Below the pieces are notes generated by a model. It did not search any database. It saw only the letters and a list, made by a program, of their open reading frames with translations, and had not been told where the DNA came from. Position numbers and translations under genes: made by a program. Below, in pieces: positions 1-11,999 of a DNA stretch of 64,000 nt. The stretch's first letter is position 1. Each line of letters begins with the position of its first letter. The stretch comes from Hyalella azteca (Eukaryota; Arthropoda; Malacostraca; Amphipoda; Hyalellidae): the NCBI RefSeq assembly GCF_000764305.2, contig NW_025940959.1, positions 124,001-188,000 on the forward strand, in the 5' to 3' direction.

Positions 1-250
1 ATGCTATTCCTACGTGTATTCAGATTCAATTGGTCACATGCTACCATGCTATTCCTACGTGTATTTAGATTCAATTAGTCACACGCTACCATGCTATTCC
101 TACGTGTATTCAGATTCAATTGGTCACATGCTACCATGCTATTCCTACGTGTATTTAGATTCAATTAGTCACACGCTACCATGCTATTCCTACGTGTATT
201 TAGATTCAATTGGTCACACGCTACTATGCTATTCCTACGTGTACGTATTT
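1..250. repeat. 45-bp minisatellite with a 90-bp dimer order
   Basis: Units begin at 1, 46, 91, 136, 181 and 226 with ATGCTATTCCTACGTGTATT. Copies 1 and 3 share one set of variants (CAGATTC, TTGGTCACATG) and copies 2 and 4 another (TAGATTC, TTAGTCACACG), so the array grew as 90-bp dimers. It is cut by the window edge. It reads open in one frame only because 45 is a multiple of 3; I do not regard it as coding. Confidence 0.95.
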
Positions 251-1298
251 AGATTAGCTGCATTGCGGCCACCATAGTGAGATGATACGAGCAACCCTGG
301 ACGCTGGCGTGGCTCTAATCTTGAGAGTCTGATACTTTAATAACATTACGTCCTATAAGACGTACAGCGTCGTTCATCCAGAATCCAGTGATAGTCGAAT
401 AACTTTCAGCGCTGTAGATTCATCATTAAATGTTACTCAACTGATGTCTTACCCTGATTAACAATTAATTTTTATAATATAATATATTTTTTATTCATAT
501 TATGTTCACAATATATTTAATATATAATCTATATATAATATTATAAATAAATGCAATTCGCGATGGTCTCACTCACGTTCAAGAACGTCATATCTTCACA
601 CTAAGCCTGTGACGGCAGCCGAAGCACGCAGAGAAATAAGGGAGATTTTTCCAAGTATCAATGCACTTTTTGCCCCTGTGTGGGTGATTATGACCCAGTT
701 TGGCCAGGCAAAGGGTCGTATCAGTCAAAGCCCGCACTCCGCAAGTTATAGGCAAGAAAGTGTATCACAATTTGGGCAATATGATCAACTCATACTTCTG
801 GGTGCATGATTGCCAGTAATTACCCTTAGAAAAATAAAGTCGTATTATAGCAGGCCAGCCGCAAGACTGCTTTAATTTGTTCTTTATTTAGACTTAATAA
901 GTGTTCTGCCAGACGCTCGCATGCTCCGGGGGCACAGAAATAAACTTGTTATTGTGAACTGCTAGACGAAACAATGCCTGTTATTACGGCTGTTATTATA
1001 GCTGTTTTAGAGTTGTTATTATAGCTGTTATTACGGATGTTATTACAGCTGTTATTGAAGCTGTTTATTGCTGTTATCACGGCTGTTTTTGTAGCTGTTA
1101 TTACAGTTGTTATTGAAGCTGTTTAAAGCGGTTTTTAAGGCTGCAATCAAAGGACATGAAAGCGGCAGGCTGTGCGTGACGACGCGCTCAGACGGAATAG
1201 TGATAACCGCTGAACGCTTCCTTGAGATGGTGAGTGTGGTGACAAGGATTAGGCTCGAAGTGATGTGGGTGCGATAAAGTGTAGTTATGGTGAAGGTT
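251..1298. other. Non-coding stretch with one dispersed-repeat copy and a short imperfect array
   Basis: No gene is supported. Bases about 650-790 are a diverged copy of the dispersed family described at 32246 (shared text: CCCAGTTTGG, TTTGCCC, TGTGTGGG). Bases about 955-1140 are an imperfect tandem array built on GCTGTTATTACG / GCTGTTATTATA with 12 to 18-bp spacing. Confidence 0.6.
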
Positions 1299-1623
1299 CC
1301 CTAACAAAATTCGGGGACTGCCATGGCTTCGGCCAAAATTATCACTACACTCGGCGCAAAGTTATTCTGGGTCTGCTTGGCCACCCGATCGATATCAGTT
1401 TCTGGTCAGAATCTCATATCCGGCTTTATAGCCGCCTGAGAGTATGACAAGGGTTGGCCGAGCCGAGTCATACCGAGCTAGCAAGCTGCCCAGAGGCTGC
1501 CCTTCGAACCCTTAGCCGAAGCGGACATAGACCGAGAAGCTGATTTACTAGCTCGCTCCCCGAGTCCTAGGCGGCCCCATATACGTAATGCAGGACCGCG
1601 CACAACTCTAAATTCTGTTAGGG
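1299..1623 (+). mobile_element. Non-autonomous TIR element, family A, copy 1
   Basis: A 325-bp element starting CCCTAACAAAATTC and ending GAATTCTGTTAGGG, so the ends are inverted repeats of each other. The interior (for example ACACTCGGCGCAAAGTTATT and TATGACAAGGGTTGGCCGAG) recurs in the same orientation at 19565, 30198 and 36471. No open frame is conserved among copies. Four dispersed copies with matching inverted ends indicate a MITE-like DNA transposon derivative. The superfamily cannot be assigned because the flanking duplication is not clear here. Confidence 0.8.
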
Positions 1624-2485
1624 TTGTGGGTGTTATGGTGAAGATAAGGTCTGGGTGAAACGGAGTTGTGATGATGTATGTTGGTGTTATGTGGTGGTGA
1701 TGAAGGTAGTGGCAGTGCATGAGTGCGGTTGTAATGATGAATATAGTGGTGATTGGGTTTGATGTGCAATCATCATACTAATATTTATGGTATCATCATT
1801 TTAATATAACTAATAATATTAAAATTATCCTCACAATTATACCATTGTATGTCCAATGATATTAATCACACTAATATTACTTAAAAAAATTAATTTGAAT
1901 GTCGATGATACCAAATCATCTCTAGTCTCACTGCCGTAACGTTGATAATTAGCTATTAATTATTATTAATAATCTTTGAGAAGACCATAATTATCATTAG
2001 CTATTTCAGTTAATTATTATAATCTTTATGAACGGAAAAGCAGGCTCGCCAATTTTTATCATGGACCTAAACTGATTATAGTAAATCTATATTCAGTTTA
2101 CGTTAATTGCTTTCCAATTACTTTTTATTCTAATTACTATTTAAATAACTAGTGCAGTTAGGAATTGGTATTTAGTATCATTTGGCTGCTAATGATAGTA
2201 ACTTTAGAAACGAAGATATTCAATTAGGATTATCCCATCGAATACAGATTTAATTCATCAAAATACAAAGCGATTCATCATGCCATCAATTTATTATTAA
2301 TATCTGATCTTGTTACCGCTTGCTGCATCACTTCAGTCTCATGGCTCAACTCTATTTGCTACAAATGTACACATATTTACTTAATTTCATCATCGCCATT
2401 AAAAACGGCTTGTAAATATGAAAAAATTATAATGCTTACAAAAGGCGTTAGACCAGCTAGACGTGGCCGTTACGTCACGCATGGT
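1624..2485. other. AT-rich stretch, no gene seen
   Basis: AT-rich sequence with many short in-frame stops on both strands and a short (GTGATG)-like tract near 1625-1750. No exon, tRNA or element boundary could be supported. Confidence 0.5.
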
Positions 2486-2675
2486 CATGCTTCGACATGC
2501 ACGCATGATGCTGTCATGCGCGTGGCCTTGCATGCGCACTGCATGTTGCATACCGCGCATATCACGCGCTCCTGCATTATCATGCTTCGACATGCACGCA
2601 TGATGCTGTCATGCGCGTGGCCTTGCATGCGCACTGCATGTTGCATACCGCGCATATCACGCGCTCCTGCATTAT
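2486..2675. repeat. 95-bp tandem duplication, two copies
   Basis: The segment starting CATGCTTCGACATGCACGCA at 2486 is repeated directly at 2581, without a visible change over 95 bp. It is rich in GCATGC-type palindromes. Confidence 0.9.
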
Positions 2676-2682
2676 CACGGCT

Positions 2683-2905
2683 TGATGGACGTCTTGATGG
2701 ACAACTTGATGGATGTCTTGATGGACATCGTGATGGACAACTTGATGGATGTCTTGATGGACAACTTAATGGGTGACTTGATGGATGTCTTGATAGACAA
2801 CTTGATGGATGTCTTGATGGACAACTTGATTGATGTCTTGATGGACAACATAATGGACGTTTTTATGTCCACATGGTGGTCGTTTCTGATGAATAGCTTG
2901 ATGGA
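2683..2905. repeat. 24-bp minisatellite
   Basis: About nine copies of a GATGGA(T/C)GTCTTGATGGACAA-type 24-bp unit directly follow the 95-bp duplication. Both strands stay open because the unit is a multiple of 3; this is not evidence of coding. Confidence 0.9.
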
Positions 2906-3353
2906 CTGCATTACACTTTTGCAGTAATTGAAAGAAAGTTGCTGTCGGTTGATAGAATGTTTGAAATAAAAGCTTGATGGACTGTTTGACGGGCGTCTTT
3001 ATAGAACGACAATACTGTGGGAAGTGGAAGCTGTTCATAGTTACTATTCACATTCACGCGAGTTGTTCATCATCTCAATAAAAATGCAGTAATTCCCACG
3101 GAATTCATTATTTTTACTTGGCCTATTCAATTGGCCGGTACAATCCTTCGCTAACGGACATGAAATGAAGATAAAAGATGCGTTTGATTAAAGGGGGACC
3201 ACGAAATTCCCGTCCGCTGCATGACTTCTCAATTCGTCACAATTTTTTACTAGCAATTCAGTGATGGCCGAAGAGACCGCTTTGAGAAGCGGCTTCTCAA
3301 GGCCTCTTGGCCTCGCAATCCACGGCCTCTTGGCCACTTCTGGTCTCCCAGTC

Positions 3354-3839
3354 TTCCAGTTAACTGTTTGCTTCACGACTGCAATGATCAGGCGTCCAGT
3401 TAACTGTTTGCTTCACGACTGCAATGATCAGTCGTCCAGTTAACTGTTTGCTTCACGACTGCAATGATCAGGCGTCCAGTTAACTGTTTGCTTCACGACT
3501 GCAATGATCAGGCGTCCAGTTAACTGTTTGCTTCACGACTGCAATGATCAGGCGTCCAGTTAACTGTTTGCTTCACGACTGCAATGATCAGGCGTCCAGT
3601 TAACTGTTTGCTTCACGACTGCAATGATCAGGCGTCCAGTTAACTGTTTGCTTCACGACTGCAATGATCAGGCGTCCAGTTAACTGTTTGCTTCACGACT
3701 GCAATGATCAGGCGTCCAGTTAACTGTTTGCTTCACGACTGCAATGATCAGGCGTCCAGTTAACTGTTTGCTTCACGACTGCAATGATCAGGCGTCCAGT
3801 TAACTGTTTGCTTCACGACTGCAATGATCAGGCGTCCAG
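3354..3839. repeat. 40-bp minisatellite ending at an assembly join
   Basis: About twelve almost identical 40-bp units (core TTAACTGTTTGCTTCACGAC). One unit carries GTC in place of GGC. The array runs straight into an N (3840) and a sequencing adapter, so its true length and right flank are unknown. Confidence 0.95.
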
Positions 3840-3840
3840 N

Positions 3841-3878
3841 CTGTCTCTTATACACATCTAGATGTGTATAAGAGACAG
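3841..3878. other. Residual Nextera mate-pair junction adapter (artefact)
   Basis: CTGTCTCTTATACACATCT is followed immediately by its reverse complement. This is the 19-bp Tn5 mosaic end joined head to head, the junction adapter of Nextera mate-pair libraries. It is preceded by an N. The bases on its two sides need not be neighbours in the genome. Confidence 0.98.
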
Positions 3879-4010
3879 GTGTTGACTGTGTGTTAACTAT
3901 GTGCAAACTCTGTGTTAACGATGTTTTAACTATGTGTTAACTGTGTGTTGACTATGTGTTAACTATGTATTAACTATGTGTTGACTATGTGTTAACTATG
4001 TGTTAACAAT
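3879..4010. repeat. Short-unit array of GTGTTAACTAT type
   Basis: Ten- to twelve-base units (GTGTTAACTAT, GTGTTGACTAT) repeat directly after the adapter until about 4010. Confidence 0.8.
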
Positions 4011-5154
4011 TTTGACCATTTACATTGCTGCTACATTCACAATAAATGTCACTGTGATGAATGTGTGGATGATGAAGGGGGTTTGCGTGAAAGTGAGTTT
4101 TGATGTTTGTTTGAAGGCAAGTTTCCTTAGTTTTTGTACGGATAATTGTGACAAGAATTGGTATTGTAGTAAGCAAATAAAATCGGACATAATTATTTAA
4201 ATAACAAACTAGGGACATCACTAACCTAAAAGTAGACATGTAATCACACTACACTTAATTTATTTCTAGCATAATCTGACTTTTATTATAATGCTCAATA
4301 TTTGATGGAGTACTTAGTGCATACGTTGTTCTCGTAATGTTATTTAGTTAATTGCTATTACTGATAGAATGCTGTAATATGGCTATTAAACTATGCGTAG
4401 TATGCAGTTAATTTTTTCACAGAGAATTCTAATAAACAAATGCTCATTAAGGTGATATCTTGGCGCTAATAAAATTGAAGATTCTACGCTTGACTTCAGA
4501 CGTTAATTTCAAATTTAAGATAAAGTTTCTCTTCTTCAAAATAAATATAAAAAATAAGAAATTTCCCGGTGATTGTGACGTCCGGAAAGTTTGTGACATT
4601 AAGAAAGATTCAAATATTGTTTCGTCGAGTAAATTTTATGTTTTTTTTTCGTTTAGGGACGATCACAAAAACTCGTAATTGTTTGTTTCATAAAGGCAAC
4701 TTTGACCTTCGATCAAAGGTCACGACCATTAAACCGTTTCATTTTTTCCCATTTGGCATTCAAAGATTTGCACTTCTGTGTAGAGCCCATTTCTCCTCCT
4801 TATTTTTGAGGATAACTTTTTATATAATTACTATAATAATAACTTGGTAATAATAACTTGGTAATATGGCTATATAATATTAGCCTTAAATTTACTGTAC
4901 GTGTTGATATGTTAAATTTATTATTATTTAGTGTGAGGTTTTGATTGCTTTTAAAAATTCAGTGTGACTTTTTTATAATTCAATCAATTAGTTTCAAACT
5001 CATTATAAATCAGTTTAAATCACGAACACGTTTCGCATCATGAGGGTATCCCTGGCACGTTGTCCTTAACTTTGATAATAGTTTGGGGAAAAGTTTTCCT
5101 AAGCGATGACGTGAAACTAAATGCTAATTCCATCACAAGACTCACAAGATTTTA
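4011..5154. other. AT-rich stretch, no gene seen
   Basis: No exon with paired splice sites, tRNA-like box or repeat boundary stands out. Short open frames here lack any recognisable protein feature. Confidence 0.45.
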
Positions 5155-5440
5155 GAACTCGCTATGCTGTACTCATTATTTGAAACTCACAATTTTTTAC
5201 AAATTATTTATCTGAAAGCTCACAATGCTTACTCATTATTTGAAACCCACAATGCTTTACTAATTTTTTATATGAAAGCTCAACAATGTTTAATTCATTT
5301 GAAATTCACAATACTTCAATAATTTTGTATATGAAAGCTCTACAATGTTTTACTCATTATTTGAAACTCACAATGCTTTACTAATTTCTTTGATGGAAGC
5401 TCACAATATTTTACTCGTGATTTACATGAACAATCACAGT
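5155..5440. repeat. Degenerate ~60-bp tandem repeat
   Basis: Four to five diverged units with the shared text ACTCATTATTTGAAACTCAC and ATATGAAAGCTC. Confidence 0.7.
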
Positions 5441-6351
5441 ACTTCACCCATGATCCACACCCATGCGGGTGCGGTGGTCAACGGTCCGCTAAATGCCATC
5501 GAAATCGAGAGTCCGGAAGACAGCAGCGGCCTTCAGCGCGCGCCTCGTAGCTGAGTCAGGGTTTTTTGTGGGGGTGGGGTCGGGGTTAGGCCCGTTTTGT
5601 GTATGGGGAGCGAGTGTTAAAAGCCCATTCTTTGAAAGGGCCCCTACATCCACCCGTATATGCACTGCTTGCACATTGGGGAGGGGGCGTATGAGGCCCG
5701 TATTTTATGGCGGGGGGCTTAGGCCCGTTTTTTTCTGGGAAGGGGAAAAAGGGGAGGGAGGCCATCACCTTGATCGTGCACCCATATGGGTAGTGCTTGC
5801 ATTGGGGGAGAGGGAGGGGACTGAGGCCTGTTTAGGAAGGGATGGTGGCTTCCTGCCACTGTTAATTAAAAAAGTGGCCAACAGCGTGAATTTTCGAAAT
5901 ATTTTTCTCATTTATGAGGCGTGTTATTTCGAAAACCATAAATGTTGACTAGATATGCATTGTTCTGTGAATACATGCATTCATATTATTGTGAAATTAT
6001 TGATATAAATCGAGTGCAGAATTGACACTGACTTAGCCGTGGTGCTATTTTAAAACGTTTTTTAAAACGTTTTTCTTAGTTTAGCTTCGCGTTTGTTTGT
6101 TTGTTTGTTTGTTGTTAACATTGACAATAAAAATTAGCCCACTTCTGATTGCTCTAGAGCTCTGAAATTCGGCATGTAGGCTATTTTCGCCTAACAATTT
6201 CAGATACAATCATAAAAACTAGCAATTAGAGACCTAAATTAGCCATTTGAATGAACTTGACTCTGTGTAGGCGCACTTATATGTATGGATGTAGTGATAT
6301 TTAAGAAGATAATAAGTCTGATGTGAGGGACTAATATAGTTTGTGTGTCGA
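5441..6351. other. GC-rich patch followed by AT-rich sequence
   Basis: Bases 5455-5850 are much richer in G than the surroundings (several GGGG tracts, repeated AGGCCCGTTTT) with internal tandem structure (GGGAGAGGG, TTAGGCCCG). An open frame crosses it, but I see no domain. From 6090 there is a (GTTT)n tract and ordinary AT-rich DNA. Confidence 0.45.
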
Positions 6352-6535
6352 TGGCACACTCAGAGTTATCAAGTGGTCACATGGTCCGAATACTGACTCA
6401 CATGTGTAGCGGAACACGATCAGAGAGCGGACGTAGCAGTCCTACGCTCTTACCATTTAACCTTTCAAGATAAAAGCGTGCATCACTATTGGGACAAAGG
6501 CTCACTCATTTATTTGAGTGTAACTGCCTTATCTA
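6352..6535 (+). repeat. Dispersed repeat family B, copy
   Basis: Contains the family hallmarks GAGAGCGGACGTAGCA and, at its right end, GGACAAAGGCTCACTCATTT followed by ATTTGAGTGT. The right end is an imperfect palindrome (CTCACTCATTT / TTTGAGTG). Related copies lie near 650, 10115, 11487, 32246, 32660 and 38565. Confidence 0.65.
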
Positions 6536-7852
6536 CACAGTAGGTAATCGCTTGGTGCAGAAAGTGTCGCGACATTCAAAATAAAAAGAAGGAAAATTAG
6601 AGAAAGTTTCAGGAAATATCACAACAACTTGACTATAATTAATACGTTCTGTATTTCTGCTCACTGAATGTTATATTCTTTAAAAATAAATTGCGTGCTT
6701 CGAATTTATGGACTATATAGGATTATAATTCATTATAATCCTATATATTATATATTATAGTTCGTATGGGAATATATATAATATTCGCATTTGCAAGTAT
6801 GTAACCATGAACCCGAAAATCTAACGAGCAATTTATGTAATGTTTCCCTTTACTTCATCGAGTTCAATTTGCAGATACATTATACATGCATCTACTTGAA
6901 TACTTATTGATCATCAACGTTTTGAGAACAATTAATGTCGTTCTTTCATTATTATTTCACGTCTCCTAAATTAACCTGTGGATTTTAAAACTAAAATTAA
7001 TTAAATCAAACGGGGACATGATAGCAAAAATATATCAAAATGAAATTATCTCCACAATGAGATTTGAATTTTTAAACTACCATATTCGATGAAACTTCTC
7101 AATTTCCGGTAAAGATTGTGTTAATTAAGATCACCTTTGATACTGTAAGCCGTACATGGAAGTGAAGGTTGCTTGCATGTGCTTGAGCGCTCAATGGCTG
7201 GAAATGACTCGTCAGAATTATAGCTATTTGCATGCCTTTCGGTCGTTTAAAAAATAAATATTTATATTTATAATGTTTATAATAATATATTTACTAATAA
7301 AATTAGAATAATGCTGGTGTGTGGATAACATTATTGCGCCACTCACGTTTTACAAGACAGTTTTTTTTTATTTTATGGATATTCTATTTCAAGATTCTGT
7401 TTCCATAAATGGTTTCAAATAAATTTTTATACAAAGTTTTTTATGCGATTTTGAGTATCAACTTCAACTTCAACGCACTGAGACTCGCAAGAGCTCAAAG
7501 TTGTTAAAGTTGAAGCCTTATCACCTCTCAAGTTTGTTGGCCTGCAGTTCAAGTTTACGGCCCAGTTTTGGTTAAAGCTTGCCGAACTTCGGACGCATTT
7601 CGAATCAGAACTCAGCGTCGAACTTTCTTGTGGAACCTAAACGAATTTTGACGACCCCTTGGCAACTTTATTCGAGACTCGTGAGCTTTTCTAACGCTTC
7701 AAAGAGAGCAAACTTAGTATGAAGTTTTTACAGTGGTTTGTTTGAGAGCTTTCAAGAAAAATTTTAGTGTTGTGGCCACTTGCAACTGTTCGAACTTCCA
7801 GGTATTTTGCATCTCGATCTCACCATCTCACGGGACAGTGTAGATAGACAAT
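6536..7852. other. AT-rich stretch, no gene seen
   Basis: Contains an AT palindrome around 6715-6780 (TATAGGATTATAATTCATTA region). Nothing coding is supported. Confidence 0.45.
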
Positions 7853-8218
7853 AGAGTAAAGAGGTCACTAGAGAGGGAGATGAGGTCACTAGAGAGGGTG
7901 AAGAGGTCACTAGAAAGGGAGAAAAGGTCACTAGAAAGGGAGAAAAGGTCATTAGACAGGGTGAAGAGGTCACTAGAGAGGGTGAAGAGGTCGCTAAAGA
8001 GAGGATGAAGAGGTCACTAGAGAGGATGAAGAGGTCACTAGAGAGGATGAAGAGGTCACTAGAGAGGGAGAAGAGGTCACTAGAGAGAAGAAGAGGGCAC
8101 TAGAGAGAAAGAAGAGGTCACTAGAGAAGGTGAAGAGGTCACTAGAGAGAAAGAAGAAGTCACTAGAGAGGGTTAAGAGGTCACTAGAAAGGGCGAAGAG
8201 GTCACTAGAAAGGTTAAA
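7853..8218. repeat. 21-bp minisatellite
   Basis: About 17 units of GAGGTCACTAGAGAGGATGA and variants (AGGGAGA, AAAGAA, AGGGTGA). The complementary strand reads as serine/leucine-rich low complexity; I reject it as a gene. Confidence 0.9.
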
Positions 8219-9401
8219 GATATGTTACAAGGTAGTTTGTATCATATATTGTTCGTTTATTTCGATGCAAAAAACCTGTACGTGCGCTTTCAAGTTTAAC
8301 GCTTGAGATCTGAATAACCGTAAAATCTTGCTGATAATCAAGAAATCTTGCTGATAATCAAAAGATCCGTCGGCCATAAAATCTTTTAAAAAATCAAATG
8401 ATCTTTCATCGCATAATCTCGTGAAACACCGATCTGTCGAATTTAAACTCTAATAGGGAATTGATAAATCTTTCAGACATGGAAGCTTGTAGCTTTCGGA
8501 CAAAAAATCATGTTGATAATTGAAGCATCTATCAGAGACAAAATTTTGTTGATAGTTTAACGTTCCATCAAATACCCTAGATCATCAAACAGTTCGCCAG
8601 ATCTAGCGTATTTGCGAAGACGCCATGTCGCAGCACGTTGCCGATATCTCCACGCAATGCAATCAGCGCCCGGCAGTTAGTGTCGCGCATCTAAGCCAAT
8701 TAGCGTGATCAACGAGCGCTTGCCAATAGCCAATCCCGTCCTACGGTCCTTAGTGTCTAGGGACGCTGCCTGGAATTAATTGCAAGAATTTTAAAGGCTT
8801 CTGTGGAGGTTTGATGTCCCGGACATGTTTCGTTCAGGCTGTGGAAGTGCGGTAAGATTGTAGCCGCGTAAATCTATTAAATTGAAATATATTTTATTGG
8901 CATAACCTCCTGTTTAATTCTGCTTAGTTATGTGTGCAAGCGCTAAAAATCCGACAAGTAAATAGAATCGTTTTAACAAGACTTGGAGATATTTTAATGG
9001 ACTGAAAAGTGAAACTAACTACTGCAGCATATCACAAACTTTCAAGACTTGACTGTTAAAGTCTCGAAATAATGCGTCTCGAAAATACTCATTTTAGCAT
9101 TTTGAAAAATGCTCGCATGTATAATAATCATAATAAACGTGAAATTATGATGTTTGCAAGTTATAATTCTTCGTAGTAAATGTTTAGTATTATGAATGGA
9201 AATGGCATCACATATCAAAACCAGTTAGTCGATTTCCAATTGTATTCATGACATGGCCAGTGTTTTTGACTTATCATTCTTAAGTCAATTCACCCAATCG
9301 CTTTGTTTCAGTTGAAGACAAACACGTTCGAAGGCTCTACAATCCCTGCGTGTTTGCCGAGTCAGCAACGCTCGTTTAATCGGTGTCATTGTACCCAGTG
9401 C
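8219..9401. other. No gene seen
   Basis: Contains a short cluster of AAAATCTTGCTGATAATCA repeats (8320-8400 and relatives to 8540). No coding support. Confidence 0.45.
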
Positions 9402-9458
9402 GTCGCCATGGCAACCGTTTGTTGTTATTCGCGTCTGCACGCGCGTTTCCATGGCAAC
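9402..9458 (+). promoter_or_regulatory. Candidate pair of X-box (RFX) motifs
   Basis: GTCGCCATGGCAAC (9402-9415) and GTTTCCATGGCAAC (9445-9458) both fit the RFX-family X-box layout: half site, AT spacer, half site RRNRAC. They lie 43 bp apart, start to start, in a locally GC-rich patch. Such pairs are typical of promoters bound by RFX factors, often those of ciliary genes. No coding start is visible nearby; the first exon to the right that I can support is at 16691. Function is inferred from the motif alone. Confidence 0.4.
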
Positions 9459-10114
9459 GCTTGCGTTTTCCCGCGCAAACTTCGCGCTAAAATGTTGGTT
9501 TGCATTCTACTTCTTTATTTTATGACTTCCATTATTCTTCTTCCATTTATTATTTCTTTCATTTCATTTTAATTTTTATTCTTATTCTTATTTTAATTTA
9601 TTCGTACTTGGTAACTGTGGTGCATCGCCTGATTTTGTAATTAAATTAATAATATAAAGCGTAAAATCAGAATGTAAAGAAAGAAATAAATGTTAAAATT
9701 ACAGTAACGATTCATTCGGCTTGACCTTAATTCCTCGTGTCTTGTTTATGCGAGGTAACCAGGATACACAACTTGACCTGAATTACTCATTGATTCACAT
9801 TCATTTCGAATCGTTGCCCGCATTTATTGCAGGTATTCAGGGTGAACATTCTGTGAATAATGAACTGACTGCGATTCATTCATTTGAGGTGAATAAAGGA
9901 TGAATTAACTGGTCTGCATTTAATTCATTTAGTGAAGATGATGCAGATGTCCTTCAACTGCCCAGTGCAAATTGTTATGCGCACAAGCAAAGGATTTAAT
10001 ATTAATATTAATAATCTATTAATAATATTAATAATATTAATATTAATAATTTGAGATTATTAATCTAATATAATTAATAATCTTAGAAAAATGAATGTAT
10101 CGGATTGTTCGACT

Positions 10115-10250
10115 GGTGGCACACTTTATTACTTACTGCACGAGCAAAGAGTGAACGTAGAATTGATATGCCTTTATTTCGGGCCAAACTCGGTCGGGAT
10201 GAACATGCGCATCGGTATTTGGACAAAGTCCCATTTATTTCTATGAGTGA
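10115..10250 (+). repeat. Dispersed repeat family B, diverged copy
   Basis: Same order of landmarks as the copies at 6352 and 32246: a CTGCACGAGCAAAGAGTGAA region, then CCAAACTCGGTCGGGATGA, then GGACAAAGTCCCATTTATTT ending ATGAGTG. Confidence 0.6.
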
Positions 10251-10827
10251 TGCATCATCGGCGAACGACATGTTGCGGTCGCTTCAGGAACAAACAATGC
10301 AGCAGGATAAGCTGATAGTGCTGCCTTGGAGAGCAAAATGTCTATTGGAGCTAATATTTTGGAGTATGTAGAACCGTTCTAGTCGAATTTTGATTTATTG
10401 TAAGACATTTAAAATATTTTTTCGCACTCGTATGATACTGTTGTGGAATTTCTGTATAATTCTTATCAAAGTTTTTTCCATTAATTTTATGAGAAGGAAT
10501 CGGTATGTGTTTTGCTTTATATCTATGTAGGTTGCGTTGAATTTTTATAGGTACCGGTAATTCATACGCATTCGATGTCACGAGAACCACGACTGACAAG
10601 AGTGAATATAATGAGTTAATTTTAAACTGTATAACTAAAAACAAATAATTCATATTCTCCCAGCTACAACCAATCATCAGCTGCAATTTACAATCAACTG
10701 CAATTTATAATCAGCTGCAATTTATCATGAGTTGCTGTTTATCATCTGAAGTTTATCAGCTGCAATTCATCATTATAATCAATTCATCATCAGCTGCAGC
10801 ACTGCCAAACTGCTGGAATTAATTGGC

Positions 10828-10976
10828 CTGGGTCCATACTTTAAAAAAAAGTTAAGAGATCGTAAGTTCATCAGCCAATCATTGACGGTTTTCAAGCAAA
10901 ATCCACCAATCATAGACAAGAAAATAGAGCGCAAGTACTTACGTTCACTTAGCGAGTTTTTAAAGTATGGTCCCTG
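10828..10976. mobile_element. 149-bp MITE-like element with 20-bp terminal inverted repeats
   Basis: The left end CTGGGTCCATACTTTAAAAA matches the reverse complement of the right end, CAGGGACCATACTTTAAAAA, with two differences. The interior ACCAATCATAGACAAGAAAA recurs as ACCAATCACAGACAAGAAAT near 54272, suggesting a second diverged copy there. It is too short to code for anything. Confidence 0.7.
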
Positions 10977-11486
10977 ATCTTCAGGCTGGCCGTGGCTACC
11001 GTGACCTCATTTGAGGTCAAATGCAGGGCGCATTTCACAATACAGATCAATAGCCGTTATGATTCTATGAAGTATAACCGCGTTCATGAAATCATAACGC
11101 CCGCGTTCTTCAGTTGTTCTGCTCGTTCAATATTCTTTGGCTTTTGTGCGGTCTTGAGCCGAGTTTTTCAAATATATATATTTTTTGCAATATTTGTTTG
11201 TTTTGTTATGTTTCTTGTTGCTAATATATGTTTGTCTTGTTATGTTTCTTGTAGTTAATATTTGTTCATTTTGTTATGTTTCTTCTTGTTGATATTTGTT
11301 TATTTTTTAATTTCTTTCCGCTATGAAATAATTTATCCGGATAATTTTAGACAGTTACTTCAGATTATCCAGGCTGACGATAAAATTTGCCTAGAGGACC
11401 TCAAATTCAGTTTGGACATTTTTGGACAACTCTAAAAATTTTTCTATGGGAAAAACCATTCCATCGCTCTGACCTGTTACACGTTC

Positions 11487-11625
11487 AGTAAAAGGCCCAC
11501 TCAAAGAAATGAGTGAGACTTTGTCCATTTACCAATGCAGTTTTTTGTCCATTTACCAATGTACCTTTTGTGTGTCATCCTGACCCAGTTTGTGCCCGGT
11601 TACAAGGCGCATCAGTGTTTCGTGG
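11487..11625 (-). repeat. Dispersed repeat family B, copy (reverse orientation)
   Basis: Begins CACTCAAAGAAATGAGTGAG and continues ACTTTGTCC, then CATCCTGACCCAGTTTGTGC. This is the reverse orientation of the copy at 32246. The segment TTTTGTCCATTTACCAATG is duplicated inside it. Confidence 0.65.
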
Positions 11626-11918
11626 AGCTATGGATAAGCAATAAATAAAATATTATGTAAATAAAATATGGATAAGCAGACTATGGATAAGAAATCAAGT
11701 ATGTCAATATTCAGACAACATGACCCAGAAATAACTTTTTTAGTGTGAATTACAGCGTCTTGTATACACCTGAATAATACATATTGTATAATCCAGGTTA
11801 ATATAATACATATTGTATAACATAAATTTTACACTCCGGCGTCGCATGTCCGCGCTGTATTTTCTATTGACGTTCACCGCGTCACGACGTCATGACGACG
11901 TCGGTGTTTACTAACGTA

Positions 11919-11926
11919 TGACGTCA
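11919..11926. promoter_or_regulatory. Palindromic CRE-like site
   Basis: TGACGTCA is a perfect CREB/ATF consensus, set in a CpG-rich patch (11840-11945) with further ACGTCATGACGACGTC text. The match is only 8 bp and no gene start is identified nearby. Confidence 0.3.
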
Positions 11927-11999
11927 CTAAGGCACTGCGCGGAGGTGAGGTTAGCGTGACTTACGCACATTACAGTGAGAATTATTAGCAACTTTGCGC

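Noticed and set aside
3354..3839. CRISPR-like regular direct repeats
   Set aside because: The 40-bp units are contiguous with no spacers, and the genome is eukaryotic.
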